Positions 1 through 10,425 of a stretch of DNA of 64,000 bases are shown piece by piece. The notes under the pieces were generated by a model. The model was not told the DNA's origin. It did no database searches and saw nothing but the letters and a program-made list of their open reading frames with translations. The stretch comes from Echria macrotheca (Eukaryota; Ascomycota; Sordariomycetes; Sordariales; Schizotheciaceae), in contig MU839840.1 of NCBI GenBank assembly GCA_030411725.1, positions 806,001 through 870,000 of the forward strand, written 5' to 3'. A program made the position numbers and the translations under genes. Positions within the stretch are counted from its first letter, which is position 1; the number at the start of each line of letters is the position of its first letter.

Positions 1-1700
1 AAATAAAAGGACCGACGAGGGAATGCGGCCGACTAAGACTCGGAGAATATGACCTTGATCGTAGTCTCGAGGACTCCGGTGAAGAACAGAGTTTTCAGAC
101 GAGGGTGGTCGCAGCGGGGCATCGGGTCAGGGAAGACTTTGTCGAAGTTAGGTCTCTTAGGCCAGGAAGGAGCACCCAGGCAAGAAGGAAGTCGCGCAAG
201 GACCACAGGCACTGTATTACTGTATTCTAGCCACGGCCACAGGGCCATCCTCTCTCCCACAAAACAAGCAATTAAGTTGACTACTCAATTTGTCCTCCAG
301 AGCAGAGATGCAGCCTGCCACTGCATAGCTGTGGACCACGCACGCGATGGCCATCCTGCAGGGCGCTATTTAGTAGGTGAAAAGTATCCCTCGCACAGAA
401 CCCGTTCATATTCTGAAAGCGGTCCCAAACTCAGCGCAGGTATATTTCGGACGAGCCTCGGTCTGCCTCACGAGTAGCCTGGACAGCTCTGAAGCCCCGA
501 AGCTGTCGGCCAAGGTTTGTTCTCATGGGACTTCACCTTGGCAGCCAAGGACAAGCAACCGCCCTCAGCATGTGCCCACGCATTCCCTCGACATGAATGA
601 GAAGAGCAGAGGAAATTATACCAAACGGCTCCGGAATATCAAGGTCCGTAACAGCGCATCCAGACTCGGCCCTACTACAGCACTCGCCCCAAGCTCAACT
701 AACCATCCCTGCTGCAATACGGACAAGGTAATAAAGTGGTGGGGCCGGGTACACACAAGACCAGACGCCGTGTGGAGAACGCTGAGAGGCTCTGCGGAAG
801 CTAGATATATCCTGTGTACCTCTCCTGGGGCACCTAGTGGTAAGTGCGGGTCGAACATGCGGGGAAGCTCAAGATGCCCAGACTGACAGACTTCAAAGTT
901 TATCGTGCAGCTTGTCATCTAGATCGCGGGCCCTTTGACGGCGGCATGATTTCTCCGACTTCCCGACGACAGCCTTTCATCCGAAGTAAAAAAAGCTCCT
1001 AACTTCCGGAACGCAACGCCGGTGTAGATAACAACAATTCGACGACCGCCACCAACCGATACATCATCGACAGAGATCTCTCCAAGACGGCAATATATCG
1101 CAAACAACCTACAAGGTCGCTTCGGGTCTGCACGGTGGTCCGTCCCCCCGCGCAGCCGCCGACCCCATCATCCAATTTAGCGCATGAATCAAGACCCGGG
1201 GCGTTGCTTATAGGCTGGCGAGCTACTCCGCAGACGGCTACCCGGGTCGGGAAAGGTTGCCTGTTCCTGTGCACTGGGAAAGATCGAGGTACACACATGG
1301 GGCCGAGAAACGATCCAAGCAGTAGTAGCATTACCGGTATATTGCGGGCGGAACGAAACAACAGCCAAAAGCGAGCCAATCATGACAGGGCATGCCGGGA
1401 GCTCGGTTCCGTCTGCTCGAGCGGGAACCTGGGGCCGGTGTGGTCGCCCGGTACTTGAATGCAAATAATCACCCGGGATTGGCGCGATTGAACGGGGCGG
1501 CACCCGTCGCCAAGGATTGCAGATACAAGCGTGCAACGGGGGGTTGATTATAACCCAATTTGCTGGATGAAAGGAATCTGGATTGCTTGCGCCGTGGCGA
1601 GGCCTCACTGGGACTCAGGGTCCCTGTTTGTAGAAGCAGGGCGAATGGTATAGAGGGCTCGTTATGGGTGGGTGTTTGTTTGGCCGCGTCAGCCCCTTTT
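1..1700. other. Intergenic / no recognisable gene
   Basis: Only overlapping, low-complexity open frames on both strands are present, and none shows a domain, signal peptide or splice pattern I recognise. Positions 164-288 share blocks with 9651-9750 and look like one of two decayed copies of a dispersed repeat. Confidence 0.5.
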
Positions 1701-1715
1701 TTTCTGTTTATACTC

Positions 1716-1821
1716 ATCCAACGACCAGGAAACTCCCATAGGCGATCCAATGTCCGGGCCCGGGCCACCATATACGTTGATTGACCCCATCCTTGGTATG
1801 GAGCGATCCAACGTTGGATCG
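1716..1821. promoter_or_regulatory. Palindrome with two upstream half-sites
   Basis: CGATCCAACGTTGGATCG at 1804-1821 is a perfect 18-bp palindrome. Its half-site recurs upstream as ATCCAACG (1716-1723) and GATCCAATG (1744-1752). The cluster ends about 34 bp before a TATA box and 117 bp before the start of the secreted hydrolase gene, so it is a good candidate operator for a dimeric regulator. The factor is unknown. Confidence 0.45.
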
Positions 1822-1854
1822 GTGGACTTATACACCGGTACCTTGACGTCGACC

Positions 1855-1862
1855 TATATAAA
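1855..1862 (+). promoter_or_regulatory. TATA box of secreted hydrolase gene
   Basis: TATATAAA lies 76 bp upstream of the ATG at 1938. This leaves room for a transcription start about 30 bp downstream and a short 5' leader. Confidence 0.5.
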
Positions 1863-1937
1863 TCCGGTAGTGCCGTCGTGGATGAAACAACCCGAGTTCG
1901 ACACACCTGGTTTCGAGGACACGGCTACCTATTCACC

Positions 1938-2895
1938 ATGAAGACCGCCTCCATTCTCTCAGCTTTCTTTGCTGTCGTCAGCGCCTCTCCTCTGGATGCG
2001 CGCCAGGGGGTAAGTTTCCTAGTGACCTATACTGTGCCCGGCTAACAGGACAGGCGAACGGCAATGGGCCATACGGGGCGGTGGTACGTGTTGTTCTTTG
2101 CTAGTAGTCGTAAAAGTTCTAACGGTTCAGTCCGTCTCGACCGACTCGAGCCTCTCCAACCACGCCATCTACATCCCCGACTCGAGCAAGACGGGTTCGA
2201 CTAAGCTCCCGGTGCTGGTCTGGGGCAACGGCGGATGCGGCGGCGACGGAGCGTCCAACGCCAAGTTCCTCGGTCAGGTGGCGTCGAACGGGTACCTGGT
2301 GATCGCGTCGGGCAGGCCGGGCGGCAGCGGGAGCACGACGGCACAGATGATGACACAGTCGATTGACTTTGCCGTCAAGGTCGCGGGCACGGGCAAGTAC
2401 GCCAACGTGGACGCGACCAAGATCATGGCTGCCGGTTTCTCATGCGGTGGCGTCGAGGCCATGGCCCAGAGCTGGGATGCGCGCGTCAAGACGATTGGTA
2501 TCTTCTCGTCGGGTCTGTTGACCAACTACACGGCGGCGTCGACGTTTACCAAGCCGATCTTGTACTGCATCGGCGGCTCGGGCGACGTTGCGTACAACAA
2601 TGTGGGTTTTTTTATCTTGCTATCCGTTTTTTAAGTCAGTACTGATGGAAAACAGGCCGAGCGCGACTTCAAGGCTCTTTCGTCGAACACACCGGCGTGG
2701 AAGGGTAACCTTCCCCTCGGTCACGGCGGTGACCTCTTCTCCACCAACGGGGGCAAGTTCGGCAAGGCTGGCATCAACTGGATGAACTGGCTCTTCAAGG
2801 GAGACGAGACCGCCGCTGCTTACTTCACCAGCGGTTACAAGTCAGATGGGTGGTCGGTTGAGACGCACGCCCTGGACAAGCTTAAGCCTTTCTAG
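1938..2895 (+). CDS. Secreted alpha/beta hydrolase (esterase-like)
   Basis: Four exons (1938-2009, 2054-2083, 2131-2601, 2656-2895), all joined in phase 0, give 270 residues. The start is the first ATG and opens a signal peptide (MKTASILSAFFAVVSASP) followed by a possible dibasic-type processing site at DAR. The mature part has an alpha/beta-hydrolase core: a WGNGGCGG oxyanion-type loop, a GFSCGG nucleophile elbow (Ser about residue 150), and a late LGHGGD segment that probably supplies the catalytic His. Families with this layout include fungal extracellular esterases and polyester-type hydrolases. The substrate cannot be deduced. It is likely exported, and its promoter carries a strong TATA box and a palindrome, which suggests inducible expression. 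Confidence 0.85.
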
Positions 2896-3282
2896 GTGTT
2901 GTCAGAAAATACCGAGTTTGGGATGGCGGGATATAATATCGTGCGGATCTAGTTTGTCAGATACGATGTGCCGTGATACGGTGTAGTCCACGTCGATACA
3001 GACTGTTTGAGTAGCGAAGAAAAAATGACCGACGTGCTGTATGATGTGCATCGAATGCAGCACTGTTGACAAGCTCCCTACAAACGCGGGAATATACCCA
3101 TATTTGCCTGAAAGGAACATTGCATTTCCTCTCTCGCAACTCTATCCAACTGCATTCTTTTTCTTTGGTTTTTTCTCCTACACAAACAACCAGCAGCATG
3201 AATTTACCGAAATCACGTCACGCAGCGCATACAACACTTGCAAAAAAAATAACAACAAAAAAAAAAAAAAAGGGAAAAGAAA
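2896..3282. other. Convergent 3' intergenic region
   Basis: This lies between two converging genes. It contains an A15 homopolymer (about 3257-3271) and no gene signature. Confidence 0.5.
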
Positions 3283-3999
3283 TCACGGCTTCGTCCCCCA
3301 GCAAATCAAAAACGGAAAGACCATGTCATGCTCAATAACCCCACTCCCCGGCTCCGTCTCAACCTTCTTCTCCATCTCGAACGCCGTCTCAACACGCACA
3401 TCCACAAACCCAGCGCCCTCAAGCCACGCGCGGACGTCGGCCCGTCGGACCCCATGCCGCTCGACGCCGTCCATGCGCGACTCGGGATGGAACCTGCGCG
3501 CCTCGGGCCCAAAGTCCTCGTAGTCTGTAACCATGACGGTCCCGCCGGACTTTAAACATCCGTAGAGAGTAGAAAACAGCGCCGGCGGGGAGGGGATGTG
3601 ATGGAGTACTAGGTGCGAGATGACTAGGTCGAATCGACGGTTTCTGACGAAGTTGTTGGTGACGGGATCCGTCCCAATGCGCGGGTCGTCGGGGTCCTCG
3701 AGGAGCGCGCAGACGGGGAGGATGTTTGGGGGGGTGTGGGTGGGGAGTTTGGCGGTCAGCATGGCGATCATCCCCTCGGCTGCGTCGACGGCCGTGAGGC
3801 TGCGGACCGAGGGGGAGATGCGTAGGGACAGGAGGCCGGTGCCGCTGCCTATTTCGAGGACGTCGTAGGTTGAGAGCGTGGCGGGGGGCGGGAGGCGGGA
3901 CAGGTAGGCTGGGTGGGCTAGGGCGGTCGCGCGCTGGACGGAGGGTTGGGTGTCCCAGGCTAGGGCGTCCTCGTTGAAGCGCTCGTTGCCGGATGACAT
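3283..3999 (-). CDS. SAM-dependent class I methyltransferase
   Basis: A single exon encodes 238 residues. Motif I is clear (VLEIGSGTGLLSL, about residues 47-59), followed by an acidic residue after strand 2 (TAVDAAEGM) and a LVISHLVLHHIPSP motif IV region, then KSGGTVMVTDYE. This is the arrangement of small UbiE/YcgJ-like methyltransferases (Methyltransf_11/25). N-terminal text RFNEDALAWD is typical of this group. The substrate is unknown, and there is no targeting signal, so it is probably cytosolic. It converges with the secreted hydrolase gene. Confidence 0.85.
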   Translation of the reverse strand: MSSGNERFNEDALAWDTQPSVQRATALAHPAYLSRLPPPATLSTYDVLEIGSGTGLLSLRISPSVRSLTAVDAAEGMIAMLTAKLPTHTPPNILPVCALLEDPDDPRIGTDPVTNNFVRNRRFDLVISHLVLHHIPSPPALFSTLYGCLKSGGTVMVTDYEDFGPEARRFHPESRMDGVERHGVRRADVRAWLEGAGFVDVRVETAFEMEKKVETEPGSGVIEHDMVFPFLICWGTKP

Positions 4000-5170
4000 G
4001 GTGTTTTTTTTGTCTCTGGTGGTTTTGTGATAGGTTTATTGTGTTGTGTTGCTGTTCGTTGTGTTGTGTGGGAGTCGGTCGCATGCGGAGTCATGGCCGG
4101 GAGGGGACTTCGGCTCGGTGTGGGGCGAGGTGCCGACCGACTGCCGGGCCGGTGTCGGGTCCGGGTTCAACTCGAATGGCAAGGTCGAATGGCAACGTCA
4201 ACAGAGGGATTACTCATGCGGACCATGACTCGGGTGTCCAGGCCTGGTACCCGGCTGCATCTTGTGCGAGACGGGCCGCCCGACTACTTCGTCGGGCGTC
4301 AGGTTCGACGGACGGTGGATTCGCAGGGCCGGCGCGACCAGCTATTTCGCTATGATATCAACAACACGACCCCCTACTTACGGAACCGGTGTCAGCGAGC
4401 ATTCGATGCGGCAAGGCGCGGAGCCAATTTCACGGTCCATCGAGCGACGAATAGGTTGACCTCGTTGCAGTTGCAGCGATCCCGGGTCCTTCGTAGGGTG
4501 GGTGGCGGTTGCAGTAGGTACAATACTGGATCATCGCACCCTCAAGTAAATAGGTAGCATAAAAACGGGAAGATTCTCCTTTTTTAATTTTAATTAGTGT
4601 CCCCCGTTGTTGTTTGCGCAACAGCGCTGGGCGCGCACGGAACCTGTGTGAAGCGAAAAACGATAGGAAGCAAGTAACCGATTCAGGTTTTCGTAATTAC
4701 ACTAGCATTTCTCTTCTGAGAAATATTACAGAAAGATGGAGAGGTCAGGGTGTAATCTTGGCACCGCTTTGGAGGAAACCCCTGATTGCGGGGTCGTATT
4801 TACCAAGGTAAGGTACCTACCCAAGTACCAGGTATTTAACTACTGGCGCACGGCACGGCTGACGTATCTAGAAAGCCAATCGCCCACACGACTTTAGCAC
4901 TAACACTACCACCAAGCCTTCGCCTCACGACATTCAATGACTTGCTCCGGCCGGATACGCTCGCTACAAGTTGGACACACGGCCCTGCGGCGCGCGTCGC
5001 AAGGTAGTAGACGCACGTATCAAACAACCAGCTCCCACTCCAGAAGAAGCCCAACCGCGAGCCTGTTGTGCGCCCCACGCAAACCACCCGTCTCGCTCAT
5101 CACAGCGGCGGCGCCCATCTCGGCATCGCACCAGCTGTTTCCCAGCAACCCAACCCTCTCGCGACGAGCC
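4000..5170. other. Intergenic region
   Basis: This region is bounded by the start of the methyltransferase gene and the start of the 5171 gene. A 176-codon open frame (4027-4557, +) exists but has no domain, a biased Arg/Val/Gly composition and no intron logic. I do not annotate it. A frame open from 4937 runs into the next gene but shows no conserved sequence before 5171. Confidence 0.45.
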
Positions 5171-5842
5171 ATGGCCACCACCACCAGCAGCAGTGCCAAC
5201 ACGCCGCCGTCGCCGCAGTCCGCGACAAAAAACATCCTCGACACGCTCCACCACTTCGGCCATTCCAAATGGGGCTTCGTCATCTACCGGACCACGTACA
5301 CGCCCGCGTCAGACACCGCCTGGGCGCGCTTCACGCAGCTCGTGACGGCCCAGTCCAACGCGGAAATGTCCGACCCACAAGTCCCCGCCGAGGTCGCGGC
5401 CGCGTGCGAGTGGACGTTCGTCTCTGACCCGGAAACGCTCGACGGCGCGTCTCGCGACGACCTGCGGCGCCGTTTTAGGGCGTGGGCGGCTGATGCTGAG
5501 ATCTCTGAAAACCCTGGGGGCGTGGCGAGGGATCGGTATGGGTTTCGGGCGCAGCGGTATGTTTATTTTGTGCTGGTTGATGAGGAGGTGTTAAGGAGTA
5601 TTGGGGACGGGGACGGCGGCGGGGGGTTGGAGGGGGGGTGGGTTAAGTTTGTACGGTGCGAGGAAGGGGAGGAGGAGGTGGGGGAGACCGAAGGGGAGGA
5701 AGGGGAGGGAGAGGAGGAGGAAGGGTGGATGCACATTTCGGCCGACATGTTGGGCCCAGGCTGGTACGATGTCATGGGCAACGTGCCGGAGGAGGGATGG
5801 TTCGTTTTCTGGAGGCCGCCGCCTGAGGTGGTCAAGTATTGA
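5171..5842 (+). CDS. Conserved fungal hypothetical protein, acidic
   Basis: 223 residues. I chose the ATG at 5171 because the conserved-looking part begins shortly after it (HHFGHSKWGFVIYRTTY). The 78 in-frame codons upstream are low-complexity. The WGFVIYR-TTY...WARF pattern with a later RYVYFVLVDEEVL strand recurs in many uncharacterised filamentous-fungal proteins. Residues about 150-190 form a Glu/Gly-rich stretch encoded by GAG/GGG runs, then a conserved-looking end (HISADMLGPGWYDVMG, EEGWFVFWRPP). No signal peptide or membrane segment. Function unknown. Confidence 0.7.
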   Translation: MATTTSSSANTPPSPQSATKNILDTLHHFGHSKWGFVIYRTTYTPASDTAWARFTQLVTAQSNAEMSDPQVPAEVAAACEWTFVSDPETLDGASRDDLRRRFRAWAADAEISENPGGVARDRYGFRAQRYVYFVLVDEEVLRSIGDGDGGGGLEGGWVKFVRCEEGEEEVGETEGEEGEGEEEEGWMHISADMLGPGWYDVMGNVPEEGWFVFWRPPPEVVKY

Positions 5843-5977
5843 TGCTTCACTGATTCACTTGGTGCGTGTGGCCAGGCAAGAGATATTGTATTTTATACTG
5901 GACATGTATGGATACAAACGTGCAGACGAGGCTAGCTACCTGCCTGCCTACCTACCTGGGCAACAAGGATGGTTTGG

Positions 5978-8414
5978 TTAGACGGCAACGCAATACGCAT
6001 AGTCGAGCCATAATCCGCCGCAGTCAGGACTCGCTGTGTTTTTGATCAGTACTAGTATCGGATTCTGATTAGAAAAGGGAATGCGCTTACTCGCTGGGTT
6101 CCACTCGTAAAACTGCTCCAGGCTGATGCCGTACTCGGTCGCGATAGCCCAGCACCCGTCGCCCGACACCGCGACATGGTATTGCGAGCAGCCGTCCACA
6201 ATTCCGGGCTGGGTCGGCGCGGGAGGCGCCACGACGGTCGACGACGCGGCCGGCGCCGACGAGGTCGTTGATGAAGGGACGACGACGCTACTGCTTGCAG
6301 AGGACGACGGTACGGGCCCGCCAACACCAATACACACGGCCCGCTTCTCGCCCGGGTCGAGGCCGGCGAAGAGGCCCGTGTCGCAGGTGCTCGCGCTGCC
6401 GACCCACGGGTTCCAGGATATCAGCTGCGACAGCGTGATGTCGTTGTCGGACGCCATCTCGGAGCACAGCAGGTACTCGGCGTCGCGGCCGTAGATCTCG
6501 GCGAAGCAGCTGCATGACGCGTCGGTTCCGGGTTCTGGGGTCAGGTCGGTTGTGCAGGGTATGCTGGCTACGGGCGGGGCTGGGATGGTGGTTAGTTATT
6601 TAACTAGAGAAGTGCTAGGATAATAGGGGGAGGGGGGAAACGTACGAGGCGCAAACGAGGTGTGGTTTAGGGAGCAGTAGCGGTAACCCGGCTGTAGATA
6701 ACACGGGTCCACAGTCGCCAGGCTCGGGTTCCACGCGAGGAAATCATCCATGTCTATGTTGCCGACCGAGACGGCATAGTCGCAGCTGTTGATGTTGTTC
6801 GTGAGCACGGGCACGTCGCGCTGCACGCTCTGGTCCGCGCGCGGCGGCACGGGGACGTGCTCGACGTAGGCGTCGCAGCTGCTGAGCGACCCGGGCGCGA
6901 TGGGCAGCGTGGGCACGGGCGTGAGGCTCGGGACGATGGTGGTCGGCGTGAACGTGGTCGTGGTGTACGTCGGCGACGTGAGCGTGTAGGGCAGCGACGT
7001 CGAGTAGGGGTAGCTGGCGTACGTGTTGATGTCGCCGACGGGCGCGACGCAGTAGGCCGTGTCCAGCCACAGGTTGGTGCAGCCCGTGTCGATGGACGGG
7101 TTGAGGTAGTAGAAGTCCTGGAGGGCGATGCCCTGGCGGATCGAGACGGCTTCGCAGTAGTCGCCCGCCTGGATCGTGTACCACTTGCCGCACGGGAAGT
7201 TGGACTCGGCCTTGCCGTTCGCCGGTTTGGGCACCGCCGTTGGCGGTTCCTCGGTCGGCGTGGGCGGCGGCGTGGTGATGGGCGTGCCCTGGCCTGGCTC
7301 GCCGCCCGGAGGGCTCACGCAGATCAGCGTCTCGGCGAGGACGGCGAGGTTGGAACAGAGGCTGTTGATGTTGGGGTTCCAGTTCAGGAGGCTAATCTCG
7401 TCCAGGCCCGCATGTTGGGCGAGGATGCTATCACACGTCTCGTCGTATTGGACGCGGTAGAGGGTGCAGGGGCTGGGCAGACACAGGCTCTGGCCGACTT
7501 GTAGATTGCTGCACTGCGGGTTGAGACTGCCAGCTCGGATGATGGCATAAGTCGGAACATTGAGGTCGAGCGCAATGGCGTCGCAACTGTCGCCCGATTG
7601 CACCACGTAGGGGCTCTCGCATGATGGCGCCGAAGGGGCTGGCGCCGGGCTGGAGCTGAGGGCATAGGGGGCTGGCGATGTGACGGGATAGCCAGTCTTG
7701 GAGCAGCTGGCCTTGATAGACGCGAATTCGGCTGCAAAGTCGGCGTGGTAGCCAAAAGCCGAGTTTAGCTGCGTTTGCATGGTTCCTAGTGCACAGTCGG
7801 AACAGCTCGCATCCTCATCCGGCGGTGCACCCGAAGCTAGGGCAGTAAGAAAAATCGTGTCGCAAAACTGGTTGGAGACTCTTGTTGTTACAAACGAGAA
7901 AGAGTTAGCACTTTTTTACCGAGCAGGAGCGGGTTCAAGAGAGACGAACGAGTCTTTTCTGCAAGAGAGATCATATGTAAACAAGAAGCGGTCCGCCACG
8001 AATGTTGCTGTGTGATGCCCAGACGTGGTCAGCAAGATGTTCATGCACAGATGGACAAGAGATTCATTATTCATCAGTATACGTACCAGGGTAAACAACA
8101 CCATCGAGCTGGATGACATCGGTCGTGGGGTTGCAGGCAGAGGCGATAGTCCCACGGACGGTGGTCAGATCAGTTCGGCAGCTCGTAGTGCACAAATCCT
8201 CGAGTTGCTCTTCGTCGAGGCGCGGGTTGTCGACCGACACGCGGATTAGGAAGCTGGGACAGTTGGGAACCGTGGTGTTGAGAGCGGTAACACAGCTTTC
8301 GCTGAGTCCGGGCCAGGCGATTCCCATGACGACGTCCTGGAACTGCTGGGCAAACACAGTGCTGCTGGCTACAAAGCCTAGCAGCTGGAACGAAAGGGAG
8401 CGAATGGATGCCAT
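5978..8414 (-). CDS. Secreted multi-LysM domain protein
   Basis: Four exons on the minus strand (8414-8087, 7836-6646, 6579-6091, 6033-5978) splice in phase to 687 residues. A signal peptide (MASIRSLSFQLLGFVASSTVFAQ) precedes a Cys-rich N-terminal region. LysM modules follow: about residues 186-232 (YVVQSGDSCDAIA), 235-285 (YRVQYDETCDSIL) and 328-374 (YTIQAGDYCEAVS), then two degenerate ones (around NIDMDDFLAWNPSL and ITLSQLISWNPWVG), and a good final one (YHVAVSGDGCWAIATEYGIS...YCVAV). LysM binds chitin or related GlcNAc polymers. Pro/Thr/Ser linkers separate modules. The neighbour, transcribed divergently, is a subgroup-C chitinase, a pairing known in other filamentous fungi (for example Trichoderma TAL6 beside a chitinase). 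The protein may protect or present chitin or modulate chitinase access. There is no catalytic domain. Confidence 0.9.
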
Positions 8415-10425
8415 GATGCCCCTGGCGAAAAAGACTGTAGGTAGTTGGATATGGGCACCTGCTCACCTCAGTCGGACCAAGGCAAAGGACACAAGAGTGA
8501 CACCACAAGGACACGAACTCATCCAAATATGACGGGGTTACCAGCTATCTGGTCTCTCTATCGTCGTCCGATGGTCCTTACTTCCGACGTCCCCATAATC
8601 ACCTCTCCGAACCCTTCATCTCCGCTGGTCCGTTCTGAGCCCTCAATCCATGTAGCGTTCGGAGGTGAATACCTCATTCAGACCTCTGTGATATCGAGGC
8701 ACTGTCACTACCAAGAACCACTAGTCTCGGTAAGCTACCTACTGATCCGGTTCCGTGAGATATTCTTAGCACAATGAGCTGTCTCTCTTCGTCCTTCCTG
8801 CGGTCTAAGACGTACCTGTAATTTTACTTTTCTTTTCGCACCACCCGTTTTCGCTTTTCAATACTGAAAACTGCAACACATCACCCAACTTGTAAGGGAT
8901 GCTGACAGATACCTAATATCCCGTGCATCAACACGGCTCTCGTTTTAGAAGCCCTTTGACGCTCTCTCTCTCTTGGCAACTGCAATACATCACACACCCA
9001 AGGAAAACGTTTGGTAAATAATATACCCCCTGCATTGGGACTGCATCACCTCCAGTAGGTACCCTCTCACCGATGGAGCGGCAGAAGCATACCAAGGTAT
9101 TGAGGGCCCTCCCGTTTTGGAAGCCTTTTCGACGATCTCGCTTGGCAGACACACGCTGGACCTGGTTGCCGTTACAGTAAAGACGTAGGTAGGCTTGGTA
9201 GGGTATGCTTGAAAGAGAAAGCAATAGTCTTGTGTAACGTCGAAACCACACTCGTTTCCGAAACAGGAGCCCATACCCTCGTAGCATTGGCTTGGCGCGC
9301 TGCAGAGACCTCACCGAAAGGCAACTTAGGCAAGCGCCAAGAGTCATGACAACTGTGATGTGACACAAGCAGCCCCGCGCTTTGGCCATCAGTGCGCGCA
9401 TTCTTCTGTTCAAAGACGGGTAACGGTTTCTGTAAGTTGGTTAGGGAGCGGCTAAGGCGGCTACGGGTTCAAGTTGCCATGGGGTGTTTAATATGCTACC
9501 ACGTACTCCGTACCTAAGGTATGCAGAAGTAGGTGACCCCCCACTAGAACTACTACGACAATCATCAATGTGTCATAACTGCCCGATTTCACTTATTACA
9601 GCAGAAATTTAGTAGGTACCTAGTCATTATCTTTAGCAATGTGTTAGACTGGGAAGGAGCACCTACGTCAGATAGCAGGAGCACACGGACCACAACCACC
9701 TGTATTTTGCCAGTCGTGAGGGCTCATCCTCTCTTCCACCAGACAAGCATCCTTCGTGCCAGTCTCTCAAATGTCATCACATGTCATTAGTTCCTTCTCA
9801 GCCTGCCAAACCAACCCAGACTCTCCCACGTCGATGCCACCCGGATTTCTCTTTCTGGCAGGCTGGATTGCCTACGGCAAGGAATCATTTTGTGCTTGAC
9901 AGGAGAACCGGACTTTGCCTCACAACCGCAGTAAGACAGATGCAGATCAGGGTATGCTTGCGCGGGATGAAAATCCCCGACTGGTGTAGGTTTAGGTGTT
10001 GATGCGCCCCAGCCGCAGGAGTGCATATGGGCATCCGGGAGCTCCTGCACGCCAAGGCTAGTAGCGTCCTTACTCTATTCGTATCATACTGCTGACCACG
10101 ACGTAAGGTATCTCAAGGGAACTTCAACTCCACACCTAGACCAACTTCGGTTTGATGATGCTGCTGCATACCAAGATAATATTCAATGTGTGAGCGGAAA
10201 TGAAGGCCAAAAAGAACACATCTGTAATTTCCTTCTGGCTTGGAACCTCTCCCGACACTCGGCACATCGCCATGGAAAAAAGGGGCTGGCTTGCTACGCC
10301 CTGAGTTGTCGACGGGCTTGATAGAGATACATGTAGCACACAAAGTGCCACATGAGGCATCTCAACTGGCTCCAGGCTTTCCAAGTCTCACGGTATCGTC
10401 AGTCACTCTTTTCTACGCAGCCAGG
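8415..10425. other. Divergent LysM/chitinase intergenic region with short repeats
   Basis: A 2-kb shared upstream region. A related unit occurs about 8840-8892, 8936-9000 and 9107-9150 (CGTTTT(A/G)GAAGCC..CTTGGCA; ACTGCAAYACATCAC). Positions 9651-9750 resemble 164-288. I see no gene. Regulation of both flanking genes could reside here. Confidence 0.5.

Noticed and set aside
4027..4557. 176-codon frame upstream of the 5171 gene
   Set aside because: Arg/Val/Gly-biased composition with no recognisable motif, overlapped by other open frames.
9421..9480. Possible tRNA (GGTTCAAG B-box-like string near 9468)
   Set aside because: No matching A box at the right distance, and no 7-bp acceptor stem or paired T arm could be drawn.
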